A DNA stretch of 64,000 bases from an uncultured Bacteroidales bacterium (GCA_902777835.1 CACYVC010000011.1:124001-188000); one strand, 5' to 3'; counted from the first letter of the stretch, positions 1 to 8,779 are shown. Numbers and translations: made by a program. Notes: a model not told the origin generated them from the letters alone.

Positions 1-995
1 TGCTATTCGGCTTTGCCATCTCTACCGAGGTCAACAATGTGAACGTGGCTGTGGTAGCACCCAAGTGGGACGAGCAGATAAGACAAAGCGTCAACAGACT
101 CTCGGCAAATCCTTATTTCACCTATATAGGTCACATCACCGAAAATGATATAGACCAATATCTGCGCTCAGGAAAAGTTGATGCCATTGTGGTTTTTGCC
201 CACGATTTCGACAAACTCATAACTCAATGGAAGCAGAACGGAAACGGCAAAGCCGCCATGCAATTCATCATGGATGCCTCCAACACCAATACAGCCCAAG
301 CAGGTGCAGGATACCTCAATAACATACTTGCTGACGAACTCATGCAGAGCAACAACTTGGTAGAAACCCACATGCTCTTTAACCCACAAATGAAGAGCGC
401 ATTCAACTTTGTGCCAGGCATCATGGGCATGATTTTTATCCTGATTTGCGCCATGCTGACCTCAGTTGCAATAGTTCGTGAGAAAGAGACAGGCACAATG
501 GATGTGCTGCTCGTCTCTCCGGTACGACCTCTCACCATCATCCTTGCAAAGATGACACCCTACTTCATCCTCTCGTGCATCAATCTGACTACAATACTGC
601 TGCTGGCGCGATTTGTGCTGGGCATTCCCATGTCGGGCAACTTAGGAAGCATTATAGTGGTATCGCTGGTATATCTTGCACTCTCGCTCTCATTAGGACT
701 GCTCATTTCCACCATCGCAAAGCAGCAGATTGTAGCGCTCCTCATCTCGGCAGCCGTAATGATTATGCCCATTGTGATGCTCTCGGGAATGTTGTTCCCC
801 GTTGAGAATATGCCCGCTGTTCTTAAACCTGTCTCTGCAATAGTGCCTGCGCGATGGTATATCGATGCAATGCGCAAGCTCTTGATTCAAGGTGCCTCGT
901 TCGGCCTTATCCTCAAAGACTTCCTCATCCTAGTGGGGATGACAATCGCTCTACTGGCTATCGCTTTAAAGAAATTCAACGACAAACTTGAGTAA
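1..995 (+). CDS. ABC-2 type exporter permease, 5' end outside window
   Basis: Membrane permease of an ABC-2 type exporter (YhhJ/YbhR class), which with a partner permease and an ATPase would export a hydrophobic substrate or drug; the substrate cannot be told. The frame is already open at the left edge (from base 3), with residues reading GFAISTEVNN just before the first GTG at 39, so that GTG is internal and the true start lies upstream. Visible order: most of the large extracytoplasmic domain, then five or six hydrophobic helices. The loop REKETGTMDVLLVSPV after the first visible helix is the conserved cytoplasmic loop of ABC-2 permeases. It stops at 993-995, six bases before the next permease, so the two are one operon. 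The ATPase and any HlyD-like adaptor are expected upstream but are not seen. Confidence 0.9.
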   Translation, partial: LFGFAISTEVNNVNVAVVAPKWDEQIRQSVNRLSANPYFTYIGHITENDIDQYLRSGKVDAIVVFAHDFDKLITQWKQNGNGKAAMQFIMDASNTNTAQAGAGYLNNILADELMQSNNLVETHMLFNPQMKSAFNFVPGIMGMIFILICAMLTSVAIVREKETGTMDVLLVSPVRPLTIILAKMTPYFILSCINLTTILLLARFVLGIPMSGNLGSIIVVSLVYLALSLSLGLLISTIAKQQIVALLISAAVMIMPIVMLSGMLFPVENMPAVLKPVSAIVPARWYIDAMRKLLIQGASFGLILKDFLILVGMTIALLAIALKKFNDKLE

Positions 996-1001
996 ACGCC
1001 C

Positions 1002-2105
1002 ATGTCAACGCTAAAAGTATTACTGAAAAAAGAAGTGTTGCAATTTAAGCGCAACTCTTTCTTGCCCAAGCTCGTGGTGGTGTTCCCCATCATGATAATG
1101 CTCATCATTCCCTGGGTGACGACGATGGACGTGCGCCACGTGAATGTTAGCGTTGTTGACAATGACCACTCACAACTCTCACAGCGCATCATCAACAAAA
1201 TTAACGCAAGTGAATATCTCACACTGCATAGCGTGACTGGCAACTTCGACCTTTCGTTCAAGAGCCTGGAGAACGGCGATGTGGATGCCATTCTTGAGAT
1301 TCCTAAATACTTCGAGAAAGGATTTGTCACTGGTAGCACCAAGAAGTTGAGCATCAGTGCAAACAGTGTTAACGCCACAAAAGGCAGCCTCGGTTCGCAG
1401 TATCTTGCACAGACTCTTGCTGCAAGTATAAAGGAAATGAAGGCAAGCCTCTCGCCTGTGCAAGCTGGCGACCTCGTGGTGATTCAGAACCGCTACAACC
1501 CTACTTTAGAATACCGCAACTTCATGATTCCCGCTATCTTAGTGATTCTAATAATCATTATCACAGGATTCTTGCCAGCACTCAACTTGGTAGGTGAAAA
1601 AGAGGCGGGAACTATCGAGCAGATTAACGTGACGCCCGTGAGCCGATTTGCCTTCACCCTTGCAAAACTTATTGTCTATTGGGTCGCAGGACTCATTGTC
1701 ATCACTATAGCACTAATTGTGGCGTGGCTGGTCTATGGACAAACGGCAGTGGGAAGTCTGCTAACCATCTATACAGGAGCATTCCTTTTCATACTTGTGA
1801 TTTCAGGATTTGGATTGATAGCGTCGAACATCTCATCGACTATGCAGCAGGCAGTGTTCTTCATGTTTTTCTTTGTGATGGTGTTCATGCTCATGAGCGG
1901 ACTGCTCACACCCATCGAGTCGATGCCGCAGTGGGCGCAATATGTCACCTATGTGCTGCCGCCGCGCTATTTCATCACCATTATGCGCTCGGTGTTCCTC
2001 AAGGGAGCCACCTTCTACGATATGCGCTTCAACTTCCTGGCCCTCGCCATTCTCGCCGTGGTGATGAACCTGGGCGCAGCACTCACCTACCGCAAGCGCT
2101 CATAA
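1002..2105 (+). CDS. ABC-2 type exporter permease
   Basis: Second permease of the exporter operon, 367 residues, a normal length for this family. It has one N-terminal helix (about residues 22-42), a periplasmic domain of about 130 residues, then five to six helices from about residue 172. The loop GEKEAGTIEQINVTPVSR matches the conserved loop in the preceding gene, so the two permeases are paralogues that probably form a heterodimer. The ATG at 1002 follows the previous stop by six bases, implying translational coupling. No ATP-binding motifs are present, so the ATPase must be a separate subunit. Downstream is repeat-rich DNA with no clear rho-independent terminator on this strand. Confidence 0.92.
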   Translation: MSTLKVLLKKEVLQFKRNSFLPKLVVVFPIMIMLIIPWVTTMDVRHVNVSVVDNDHSQLSQRIINKINASEYLTLHSVTGNFDLSFKSLENGDVDAILEIPKYFEKGFVTGSTKKLSISANSVNATKGSLGSQYLAQTLAASIKEMKASLSPVQAGDLVVIQNRYNPTLEYRNFMIPAILVILIIIITGFLPALNLVGEKEAGTIEQINVTPVSRFAFTLAKLIVYWVAGLIVITIALIVAWLVYGQTAVGSLLTIYTGAFLFILVISGFGLIASNISSTMQQAVFFMFFFVMVFMLMSGLLTPIESMPQWAQYVTYVLPPRYFITIMRSVFLKGATFYDMRFNFLALAILAVVMNLGAALTYRKRS

Positions 2106-2141
2106 CCCTCACAAACGATGTTTCATAAGCACACGCTGGAA

Positions 2142-2239
2142 ATTGGACACAAGAACATAAGCTCACATAAGGAACATAAGTCTTGTTCTTGAGACTATTT
2201 ATGTTCTTATGACTATCTTATGTTCTTATGTCTAAAAAA
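2142..2239. repeat. Dispersed palindromic element, copy A
   Basis: About 98 bases that recur almost unchanged at 5581-5681 and 5723-5805. It starts ATTGGACACAAGAACATAAG and ends CTTATGTTCTTATGTCTAAA, so the two ends form an imperfect inverted repeat. The inside is built of short AACATAAG / CTTATGTT words. No ORF is conserved within it. It could be a REP- or MITE-like element, or encode a folded RNA; no target-site duplication was identified. Confidence 0.8.
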
Positions 2240-2263
2240 CTGTGTGGAAGCCATAAGGCAAGA

Positions 2264-2314
2264 TTTCTTCAAAAAGCTGCACCTGTCGGTGCCAAAAAGC
2301 CTCGCAAGCTCGGA
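2264..2314. repeat. Structured short repeat, copy 1
   Basis: 51-base unit nearly identical to 2446-2496. It consists of an AAAAAGCT box, a small hairpin GCACC-tgtc-GGTGC, a CAAAAAGCCT box and a GC-rich tail. Function unknown; see the inverted copy at 2360-2406, where the hairpin sequence differs but pairing is kept. Confidence 0.7.
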
Positions 2315-2359
2315 CAATTCACAATGCATAATCCACAATTAGGCCACGCTAATTAATTT

Positions 2360-2406
2360 CCTGCGTGAGCAGGCTTTTTGACGAACTCTGTTCGCAGCTT
2401 TTCGAA
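2360..2406. repeat. Structured short repeat, diverged inverted copy
   Basis: Read on the minus strand this has the same block order as the direct copies: an AAAAGCT box, a hairpin, a CAAAAAGCCT box and a GC-rich tail. The hairpin arms are GCGAAC/GTTCGT instead of GCACC/GGTGC, so sequence changed while pairing was kept. The tail also forms a hairpin (CCTGC-tcac-GCAGG). Confidence 0.55.
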
Positions 2407-2445
2407 TGAATCAATTCGTCTTTGGTAACGACCATGAGAACACAA

Positions 2446-2496
2446 TTCTTTCAAAAAGCTGCACCTGTCGGTGTCAAAAAGCCTCGCAAGCTCGGA
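2446..2496. repeat. Structured short repeat, copy 2
   Basis: Direct repeat of 2264-2314, 182 bases further on. The hairpin here is GCACC/GGTGT, with one G-U pair. The repeated part ends at CTCGGA, after which the flanks differ. Confidence 0.7.
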
Positions 2497-2509
2497 ATTT
2501 GCAAATTTA

Positions 2510-2546
2510 AAAGCCACTTGAGCACATGTGGCACCCAAGTGGCTTT
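2510..2546 (-). terminator. Terminator of the BspA-like gene
   Basis: Perfect 11-base stem (AAAGCCACTTG / CAAGTGGCTTT) with a 15-base loop, 43 bases beyond the stop of the minus-strand BspA-like gene. Read on the minus strand the stem is followed by T-rich sequence. Confidence 0.65.
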
Positions 2547-2588
2547 AACGAGCCGTCAGTTCCTCAACTGTGAACTCTTAACCTTCAA

Positions 2589-5153
2589 TCAGTTTCCCAG
2601 CAGCAGGTTATAGAGCACGGTGATGTCGGCGGCAGTGATGTTGCCGTCGCCGTCGGTGTCGCTGGTGGCGGTGTAGGCCTCGTCACCACCTAGCAGATAG
2701 TTGTAGAGGGCGGTGACATCGGCGGTTGTTATCACGCGGTCGCCGTCCACATCCACCACACGCAGCTCCAGGACGGCGGGTGTGGCCTTGCCATCGGCTG
2801 TGGTCACGGTGATGGTGGCGGTGCCGTTCTGCACGCCCACAATCATGATGGCTTTCTCGCTTGCCATCGCCGGAGCCTTGCTGCCGCTTGGGGCGGCCAT
2901 CTCCTCCATCATGGCCAGTGCCTTGCCCTCCTCGGCGAACTGCATCAGCCCAGCGGCAGGAGCATTGGTGCGGTTTATCACGCGCGCCACTGCCACGCTT
3001 GGATCACTTGTGGTCACAACCAGCTCCACAGACACGTCGGGCGAGCAGGTGGGATATACCGTCAACGCCTGGTTGGCACCAATAATGGCATTGTCAAGGT
3101 TGAGAGTAATGATGACATTGTTGGTCACCGTCACATGGCAGGTTGCAGTTTGGTCAAGCACTTTAGCAGTAATGTCGCACTCGCCCTCGCCCACGGCAAC
3201 AACCTTGCCGTTCTCGTCAATAGTAGCAACACTTGTGTTGCTCGACGACCAAGTGGGAGTGAGGCCAGTATTGTCGGGGGTGATTGTGACGCTTAAAGTC
3301 TGCTCGTTGCCCACATTCATCTCAAGCGACTCGTAGCTGAGGGTGAGAGTGATTTCGGGATAAGAAACGATAACATGACATGAAGCATATACAGCGGGAT
3401 TTGAGGCAAGAGTGGCAAAGATATCACACTCACCTTCTCCTGTAGCAGTTACCACTCCATTTTCATCTACAGTGGCAACAGCAGGATTATTTGAGGCCCA
3501 TAGGATATTACTTCCTTCAGGATCAGCAACTGCTGCCAGTGACAAAGTCCCCCATTGAATAAGGTTTGCTGTTGTTATATCCAAAGTAATCTTATCGGTG
3601 AGGTCATTAACCATATTGTTGAAATTATGCCAATAGTCTGCCATAAAATAAGAAGCCATTGAAGCAGCAGGCATATGAAGTGCCCCGTCATAATTAGAGA
3701 ATGTGCCCGATGAGCATGAGGGTGGAGTCGCGGCATAGCAGTTCACGACATCGGGGGTAAAACCGAAGTTCCCCAACGAGGTGATGCCACTGCCAATGTT
3801 TACAGTTTTAATTTGGCTAATGGAAGGCATATTGTTCTTGGGATACCATGCACCGTTTCCAGTAAATGTCAACGATGTCAAGCCACTGCAACCAGAGAAG
3901 GCATACAAGCCAATCGTCGTCACCGAGTTGGGGATGGTCACCGAGGTCAAGCCAGTGCAATATCCGAAGGCCCTTTCGCCAATCGACGTCACCGAGTTGC
4001 CTATGGTCACCGAGGTCAAGCCAGAGCAACCCCAGAAGGCATTATCGCCAATCGTCGTCACCGAGCCCGGGATAATGGTATTCTTGCAACCACTGATTAA
4101 AGTGTTAGTAGCAGTCTCTATTATCGCGTTGCAATTGTTGCGGGAATCATATTTTGTGTTTCCGCTCTCCACAACCATTGAGGTCAAGCCACTACAATAA
4201 CTGAAGGCATAGTCGCCAATCGTCGTCACCGAGTTGCCTATGGTCACCGAGGTCAAGCCACTGCAATAACAGAAGGCATATTCGCCAATCGTCGTCACCG
4301 AGTTGGGGATGGTCACCGAAGTCAAGCCACTGCAATCACGGAAGGCACCGCTGCCAATCGAAGTCACCGAGTTGGGGATGGTCACCGAGGTCAAGCCAGC
4401 GCAACCCTCGAAGGCATGTTCGCCAATCGTCGTCACCGAGTTGGGGATGGTCACCGAGGTCAAGCCAGTGCAACCAGCAAAGGCAGAGCTGCCAATCGTC
4501 GTCACCGAGTTGGGGATGGTCACCGAGGTCAAGCCAGTGCAACCCAAGAAGGCACAGCTTGCTATTCCAACGCAACCAGCTTTTAAAACAATTGAGATGC
4601 CATTAGGCATTGTGCCTTTATACTTATATGCCACCATTCCAGCATAGACCAAACCATCTGGTTGATTATTGTACCATGCAGTTTCATCGAAGGCATAGCT
4701 GCCAATCGTCGTCACCGAGTTGGGGATGGTCACCGAGGTCAAGCCACTGCAACCTGAGAAGGCATCATCGCCAATCAACATCACCGAGTTGGGGATGGTC
4801 ACCGAGGTCAAGCCAGTGCAACCATAGAAGGCATCGTAGCCAATCGTCGTCACCGAGTTGGGGATGGTCACCGAGGTCAAGCCACTGCAACCTGAGAAGG
4901 CACCGTATCCAATCGTCGTCACCGAGTAAGTAGTGCCATTGTAGGTGACTGATGATGGAATATTCACTGCTCCAGTGTATTCGTTTGAATATTCATAAGA
5001 ACTACTTCCTCTGTAAGTCACAGTGGCTTCGTTGCCGTTTATATTGTAATAAATGCCCCCCACCTCAAAGTCGTGGGCACTCGCCAGCTGCGGCAGCATT
5101 GCCAGCGATAGCAGCAATGCGAGTTCTGTAAAATTGTTGATTAAATATCTCAT
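2589..5153 (-). CDS. BspA-like leucine-rich repeat surface protein with Ig-like domains and C-terminal dockerin
   Basis: Secreted surface protein, probably adhesive, of about 854 residues. I start it at 5153 (MRYLINNF), which gives a clean signal peptide ending ...QLASA before HDFEVGG; a frame-open ATG at 5240 only adds an implausible extension. Order: signal peptide (1-26); about thirteen BspA-type (type 5) leucine-rich repeats of about 23 residues (consensus [19 protein letters not shown]) to about residue 460, with two non-repeat inserts typical of this family; a C-cap; two BIG2-like Ig domains containing [19 protein letters not shown] and [19 protein letters not shown]; a third Ig-like stretch; then a type I dockerin over the last ~57 residues with two calcium loops ([26 protein letters not shown]). 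There is no T9SS tail, so anchoring may be through the dockerin. The repeats are nearly identical at DNA level. BspA function is known from oral Bacteroidales; adhesion here is inferred. Confidence 0.9.
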   Translation of the reverse strand: MRYLINNFTELALLLSLAMLPQLASAHDFEVGGIYYNINGNEATVTYRGSSSYEYSNEYTGAVNIPSSVTYNGTTYSVTTIGYGAFSGCSGLTSVTIPNSVTTIGYDAFYGCTGLTSVTIPNSVMLIGDDAFSGCSGLTSVTIPNSVTTIGSYAFDETAWYNNQPDGLVYAGMVAYKYKGTMPNGISIVLKAGCVGIASCAFLGCTGLTSVTIPNSVTTIGSSAFAGCTGLTSVTIPNSVTTIGEHAFEGCAGLTSVTIPNSVTSIGSGAFRDCSGLTSVTIPNSVTTIGEYAFCYCSGLTSVTIGNSVTTIGDYAFSYCSGLTSMVVESGNTKYDSRNNCNAIIETATNTLISGCKNTIIPGSVTTIGDNAFWGCSGLTSVTIGNSVTSIGERAFGYCTGLTSVTIPNSVTTIGLYAFSGCSGLTSLTFTGNGAWYPKNNMPSISQIKTVNIGSGITSLGNFGFTPDVVNCYAATPPSCSSGTFSNYDGALHMPAASMASYFMADYWHNFNNMVNDLTDKITLDITTANLIQWGTLSLAAVADPEGSNILWASNNPAVATVDENGVVTATGEGECDIFATLASNPAVYASCHVIVSYPEITLTLSYESLEMNVGNEQTLSVTITPDNTGLTPTWSSSNTSVATIDENGKVVAVGEGECDITAKVLDQTATCHVTVTNNVIITLNLDNAIIGANQALTVYPTCSPDVSVELVVTTSDPSVAVARVINRTNAPAAGLMQFAEEGKALAMMEEMAAPSGSKAPAMASEKAIMIVGVQNGTATITVTTADGKATPAVLELRVVDVDGDRVITTADVTALYNYLLGGDEAYTATSDTDGDGNITAADITVLYNLLLGN

Positions 5154-5447
5154 AATTTTGAAAGTATTGATTAATAATAAATTAAATGTCAAACTGAACG
5201 CCAAGTTCAAAGCCTTGGCTTGTAACAATGTTAACAACACGTTGCCAAATGGCTTTGTAACCCAGCGAAATCTTGTTGCCTAAGCAAGGTGCGCTTAACG
5301 TTTAGCAGGACATTACATCCCTCTGCAATTACAAGAATAAATAAAACACTAGTTACCAATGCGTTAGCACAATATATCTAACTGACGTGTTGAGATTTGC
5401 GTTTTTACTACACAATTGTGATGATGTTAATGGTTTTAATTTTGATT

Positions 5448-5479
5448 GCAAATTTACAATGAAATTGTTTATTTTGCAA
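5448..5479 (-). promoter_or_regulatory. Probable promoter of the BspA-like gene
   Basis: On the minus strand: TTG at 5479-5477, 20 bases, then TAAATTTGC at 5456-5448, the Bacteroidota sigma-ABfr pattern. It implies a leader of about 290 bases before the ATG at 5153. Confidence 0.6.
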
Positions 5480-5580
5480 TAGACCGATGCTTAAAAGTTT
5501 AAGTCCTCACCAGTATATTATTCGTTTTTTAGAACATATAATTTTGTGGGGGTCGCCTCCGGCGACGGAGGGCACTTGAG

Positions 5581-5681
5581 ATTGGACACAAGAACATAAG
5601 CTCACATAAGAAACATAAGTCTTGTTCTTGAGACTATTTATGTTCTTATGACTATCTTATGTTCTTATGTCTAAAAAAAAA
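5581..5681. repeat. Dispersed palindromic element, copy B
   Basis: Nearly identical to 2142-2239 (one GGAACATAAG reads GAAACATAAG), ending in a run of A. Copies B and C also share flanks (CACTTGAG before, GTGAAACAATGGGG after), so they look like a tandem duplication of a larger unit of about 125 bases. Confidence 0.8.
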
Positions 5682-5722
5682 CGTGTGAAACAATGGGGTC
5701 AGCCCGCGGTGCTTCACTTGAG

Positions 5723-5805
5723 ATTGGACACAAGAACATAAGCTCACATAAGGAACATAAGTTTTGTTCTTGAGAATATTTATGTTCTTATGTCTAAAAA
5801 AAAAA
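5723..5805. repeat. Dispersed palindromic element, copy C (internal deletion)
   Basis: Third copy of the element. It lacks one internal unit of about 18 bases between repeated ATGTTCTTATG words, as expected from slippage or recombination between them. The ends and A-run are retained. Confidence 0.8.
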
Positions 5806-6019
5806 CTTGTGAAACAATGGGGCCTGACCCTGGTGTTTCACTAAGAGGTCAGCACTCGGCTGAAACCCGGCACTGTCGCCTGCGGCTCCTTCTTTGTTTT
5901 GTCGGACAACAATTAGTTTTAATTCGTTTAATTAGTGTGCCTTTGATGTGTCGTAGGTGTGTTGTTGAAGTTATTTTCTAAACTGGGCGCACGTGGCACG
6001 ACATGTGAGTACATAAAAT

Positions 6020-6051
6020 TTGCATATTTCGTGCAATGGTTGTAAATTTGC
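6020..6051 (+). promoter_or_regulatory. Promoter of HAD hydrolase-lipoprotein operon
   Basis: TTG at 6020-6022, 20 bases, then TAAATTTGC at 6043-6051; the ATG follows at 6071. A good match to the Bacteroidota housekeeping promoter. Confidence 0.7.
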
Positions 6052-6070
6052 GGTCTAATCAGCAATAGCC

Positions 6071-6712
6071 ATGACCGATAAAGCAATAAAGGGCGTTTTG
6101 TTTGACCTTGATGGAGTGTTAATCGACACCGAGGGCACTTACACGAAGTTCTGGGAGGCCGTTGATCGCCGCTTCCCAACTGGCGTGGAGGGCTTTGCAC
6201 AAGTGATAAAAGGATCAAACCTTCACAACATCCTGCACACATATTTCCCTACTGAGGAGATACGTGAGCAGGTCACGGTCATGCTCGACCAATTCCAGCG
6301 TGACATGCAGTACAACTACTTCCCTGGCGCCATCAAACTGCTCGATGAGCTAAAGAGCAACGGCATAGCCTGCTGCATCGTCACCAGCAGCGACAAGAGA
6401 AAAATGGAGTCCCTTTATAGCCAACATCCTGACTTCTCCAGTCATTTTGATGCCATTATTACAGGTAATATGGTGAACGAGCCCAAACCGTCGCCCGAGT
6501 GTTTCCTGCTCGGAGCCAAGGAACTCGGTATCGACATAAATGACTGCGTTGTGATTGAAGATTCCATTAACGGCCTCATAGCAGGCATCGCAAGCGGGGC
6601 ACGTGTAATTGGCCTCGCCACCACATGCGCCCGAGAGGCGATTGCTCCTCATTGCCATTTTATAGCAAGCGACATTAGCGACATTACAACAAAAACTATT
6701 TTAGAATTATAA
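6071..6712 (+). CDS. HAD-family hydrolase (beta-phosphoglucomutase/phosphatase-like)
   Basis: Cytoplasmic HAD-superfamily enzyme, 213 residues, of the cap-bearing beta-phosphoglucomutase-like subfamily. Motif I is FDLDGVLIDTEG near residues 11-22, with the nucleophilic Asp and the acid/base Asp two residues later. Motif II is IVTSSDKRK near 101. Motif III is KPSPECF near 140 and motif IV VVIEDSINGLIAG near 159. Whether it is a mutase or a sugar-phosphate phosphatase cannot be decided, since close relatives do both. Its promoter lies directly upstream, and the lipoprotein gene follows after ten bases, so the two are probably cotranscribed. Confidence 0.88.
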   Translation: MTDKAIKGVLFDLDGVLIDTEGTYTKFWEAVDRRFPTGVEGFAQVIKGSNLHNILHTYFPTEEIREQVTVMLDQFQRDMQYNYFPGAIKLLDELKSNGIACCIVTSSDKRKMESLYSQHPDFSSHFDAIITGNMVNEPKPSPECFLLGAKELGIDINDCVVIEDSINGLIAGIASGARVIGLATTCAREAIAPHCHFIASDISDITTKTILEL

Positions 6713-6722
6713 CCACAAAGAC

Positions 6723-7202
6723 ATGAAAATAAAGACATTACTTAGTGCAGCAATCATTGCTGCCATTTTGATAGGCGTTACAGCCTGCAAATGCAAGAAG
6801 GACGAAGACAAGTCGTCAAAACCATCGGTAGAAACTATCCAAGCTATTGACAACAAAGATGAAATCACCTTTTTGCAGTCATTCCTCGAGAACTACATCA
6901 AGCTAAGCGGCAAAGAGGCTCAAGAGTTTGCACGTAAGTATCTTACTGAAGACTTTTACAGCACTTACATCGAAAACTGTAACAACCAAGACAACACCAT
7001 CGACGTGATTTGCGAAGTTCTGACCAGTGAGAAGGTAGAGAAAATCGACAGGATAGAGAAAGGCAGTGAAGACCCTACCAGCTTCATCGTGCAAGTTATT
7101 GCAAAAGACGCTGAAGGAAAAGAATTCACCACACAATACGACATGACCGTCGTGAATGAGAACGGCAAGTTTAAACTAGCTGACAGTCAAATATATGATT
7201 AG
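6723..7202 (+). CDS. Small lipoprotein, DUF4878-like
   Basis: 159-residue predicted lipoprotein: a short basic start (MKIKT), a hydrophobic core and a lipobox ending VTAC, with lipidated Cys near residue 21, followed by a charged linker. The remaining ~110 residues alternate helix (FLQSFLENYIKLSGKEAQEFARKYL) and strand patterns, as in NTF2-like DUF4878/DUF3828 lipoproteins of Bacteroidales. No catalytic motif is visible. It lies ten bases after the HAD gene and ends in TAG. Role unknown. Confidence 0.75.
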   Translation: MKIKTLLSAAIIAAILIGVTACKCKKDEDKSSKPSVETIQAIDNKDEITFLQSFLENYIKLSGKEAQEFARKYLTEDFYSTYIENCNNQDNTIDVICEVLTSEKVEKIDRIEKGSEDPTSFIVQVIAKDAEGKEFTTQYDMTVVNENGKFKLADSQIYD

Positions 7203-7384
7203 CGCCTGCAGCGCGTAAATCGGGAATCGGGGATCGAATTTCTGAGATCGTTTATTGTTATTCGTTTATCGAAGACAATGATGTCAGTTCAGACACTGCA
7301 ATCTCTAAACAATAACCTCTAAGCTTGCGCGAAGTGCACTAACATCTTAACTATTCAATCAAAATCTGAAAAACTGATACAATA

Positions 7385-8737
7385 ATGAAACGCAAGAATT
7401 TAAACCGAAGAGAATTTCTAAAGAGAGCAGGCATCGTTACTGGTGGAGCGATGGCAATGATGGCATTTGAGCCTTTCACAAGTTTTGCTCAGAGTAAAGA
7501 TAATGTAAAATCAGGCGAGAACCTAATGACCTATCGCACACAGCAAGGCACTGGCGAGAAGATTTCTCTATTGGGTTTTGGCATGATGCGCTTGCCACGC
7601 GATAATCAAGAGTTAGTGAATCAGTTGGTTGACTATGCCATTGACCACGGCGTAAACTACTTCGACACCGCACCAATGTATGGCGGAGGCCTCAATGAGG
7701 GCATAGTGGGTGCCGCACTAAGTCGTCATCCTCGCGACAAATATTATGTGGCCACCAAGATGTCGAACTACAAAGAGGATTTTTGGCCCCTAGAAGAAGC
7801 CAAAAAGATGTATCAGAATTCGTTTGAAAAACTGCGCGTTGACTACATCGACTATTACCTACTGCATGGTGTGGGACAAGGAGGCATGGAGGCTTTTGAA
7901 AACAGATTTATCAACAACGGACTGCTCGACTTCCTCGTGAAAGAGCGCGAGGCTGGTCACATTCGCCACCTGGGATTCTCTTATCATGGCGATGTGAGGG
8001 TATTTGACTGGCTCATTGACCATCACGATACCTACCATTGGGATTTCGTACAGATTCAGATGAACTTCCTTGACTGGCGCCACGCCTCTCTTGAGAAGGG
8101 TGGATGGAAGACCGATGCCGACGCAGAATACCTCTATAACAAACTTGCAAAAGCTGGAATACAAGCAGTGATAATGGAGCCATTCCGAGGTGGAGCGCTC
8201 TCAAAAATGTCGGAAGAATTAGTTAACCAGCTCAAAGCCATGCGCCCCAACGACACCGTTGCGCAATGGGCGTTCCGCTGGGTTAGTTCACATCCCAATA
8301 TCCTTACCACCCTCAGTGGCATGAACGTGATGGAGCATCTCGTTGAGAACGTGGCAACCCACTCTCCTTTGGAGCCTTGCACGGCAGCCGAAAATGAACT
8401 GCTCGAGAAGATTGCCGATGCTATGATTGGTATTCCCACCGTGCCATGCACTACTTGTGCCTACTGTATGCCATGCCCCTATGGAGTAGATATCCCTGGC
8501 AATTTCGCCTTCTACAATGAGGCTATGAACAACAAACTGCTACCCCTGCCCGAGAAGTCAAATCCTGACTATAGCACCAAGCAGAAGCAGTTCACAGAGC
8601 AATATCTCGCTCACTTCCCTGCCGAAGCACGCGCCAACCAGTGTATGGACTGCGAAGAGTGCCTCAAGAAATGTCCTCAAGGCATACGCATTCCCAATCA
8701 GCTTAGCCGCATTAACGACATATTGAGAGGAAGATAA
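7385..8737 (+). CDS. Tat-exported aldo/keto reductase with C-terminal [4Fe-4S] domain
   Basis: 450-residue oxidoreductase. The N-terminus has a twin-arginine signal (NRREFLKRAG, then a hydrophobic stretch to SFAQ), so it should be folded with cofactors and then exported by Tat. Residues ~45-330 are an aldo/keto reductase barrel: GFGMMRLP, the FDTAPMYGGG segment bearing the catalytic Asp and Tyr, a Lys in VATKMSN, and YYLLHGVG with the His. The C-terminus carries two cysteine clusters (CTTCAYCMPCPYG near 355 and CMDCEECLKKCPQG near 420) typical of ferredoxin-like [4Fe-4S] sites in this subfamily. The physiological substrate is unknown. It stands alone; the upstream 180 bases hold only a weak promoter-like TAAGCTTGC. 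tatA and tatC are at 41-42 kb. Confidence 0.92.
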   Translation: MKRKNLNRREFLKRAGIVTGGAMAMMAFEPFTSFAQSKDNVKSGENLMTYRTQQGTGEKISLLGFGMMRLPRDNQELVNQLVDYAIDHGVNYFDTAPMYGGGLNEGIVGAALSRHPRDKYYVATKMSNYKEDFWPLEEAKKMYQNSFEKLRVDYIDYYLLHGVGQGGMEAFENRFINNGLLDFLVKEREAGHIRHLGFSYHGDVRVFDWLIDHHDTYHWDFVQIQMNFLDWRHASLEKGGWKTDADAEYLYNKLAKAGIQAVIMEPFRGGALSKMSEELVNQLKAMRPNDTVAQWAFRWVSSHPNILTTLSGMNVMEHLVENVATHSPLEPCTAAENELLEKIADAMIGIPTVPCTTCAYCMPCPYGVDIPGNFAFYNEAMNNKLLPLPEKSNPDYSTKQKQFTEQYLAHFPAEARANQCMDCEECLKKCPQGIRIPNQLSRINDILRGR

Positions 8738-8779
8738 ACTATTGATAGCTAAAAGTTAGGTGTCCAAATTAAGGCTTTT

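Larger units (their letters stand above)
2106..2588. other. Repeat-rich intergenic region
   Basis: This 483-base stretch between the exporter operon and the convergent BspA-like gene holds no convincing gene. It contains one copy of a palindromic ~100-base element (2142-2239), three copies of a shorter structured repeat (2264-2314, 2360-2406 inverted, 2446-2496) and the terminator of the BspA-like gene (2510-2546). A 61-codon frame on the minus strand (2353-2538) is made wholly of these repeats and is probably not a gene. Confidence 0.7.
5154..6070. other. Long intergenic region with promoters and repeats
   Basis: This 917-base gap separates the divergent BspA-like and HAD genes. It contains the probable BspA promoter (5448-5479) with its long leader, a small GC-rich hairpin (GTCGCC-tcc-GGCGAC, 5552-5566), two tandem copies of the ~100-base palindromic element, a low-complexity stretch (about 5820-5960) in which I see no gene, and the HAD promoter (6020-6051). 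Confidence 0.7.

Noticed and set aside
2353-2538. 61-codon minus-strand ORF
   Set aside because: Made of the structured repeats and the BspA terminator; its repeated segment differs between copies in a way that keeps hairpins, not the protein.
3860-4930. Regular ~69-base repeats resembling a CRISPR array
   Set aside because: The spacers are not unique: the whole unit repeats and encodes the 23-residue LRR consensus on the minus strand in one open frame with signal peptide and terminator.
5154-5240. 29-residue N-terminal extension of the BspA-like protein
   Set aside because: It would put a second hydrophobic stretch before a good signal peptide; homologous secreted proteins begin at the internal Met at 5153.
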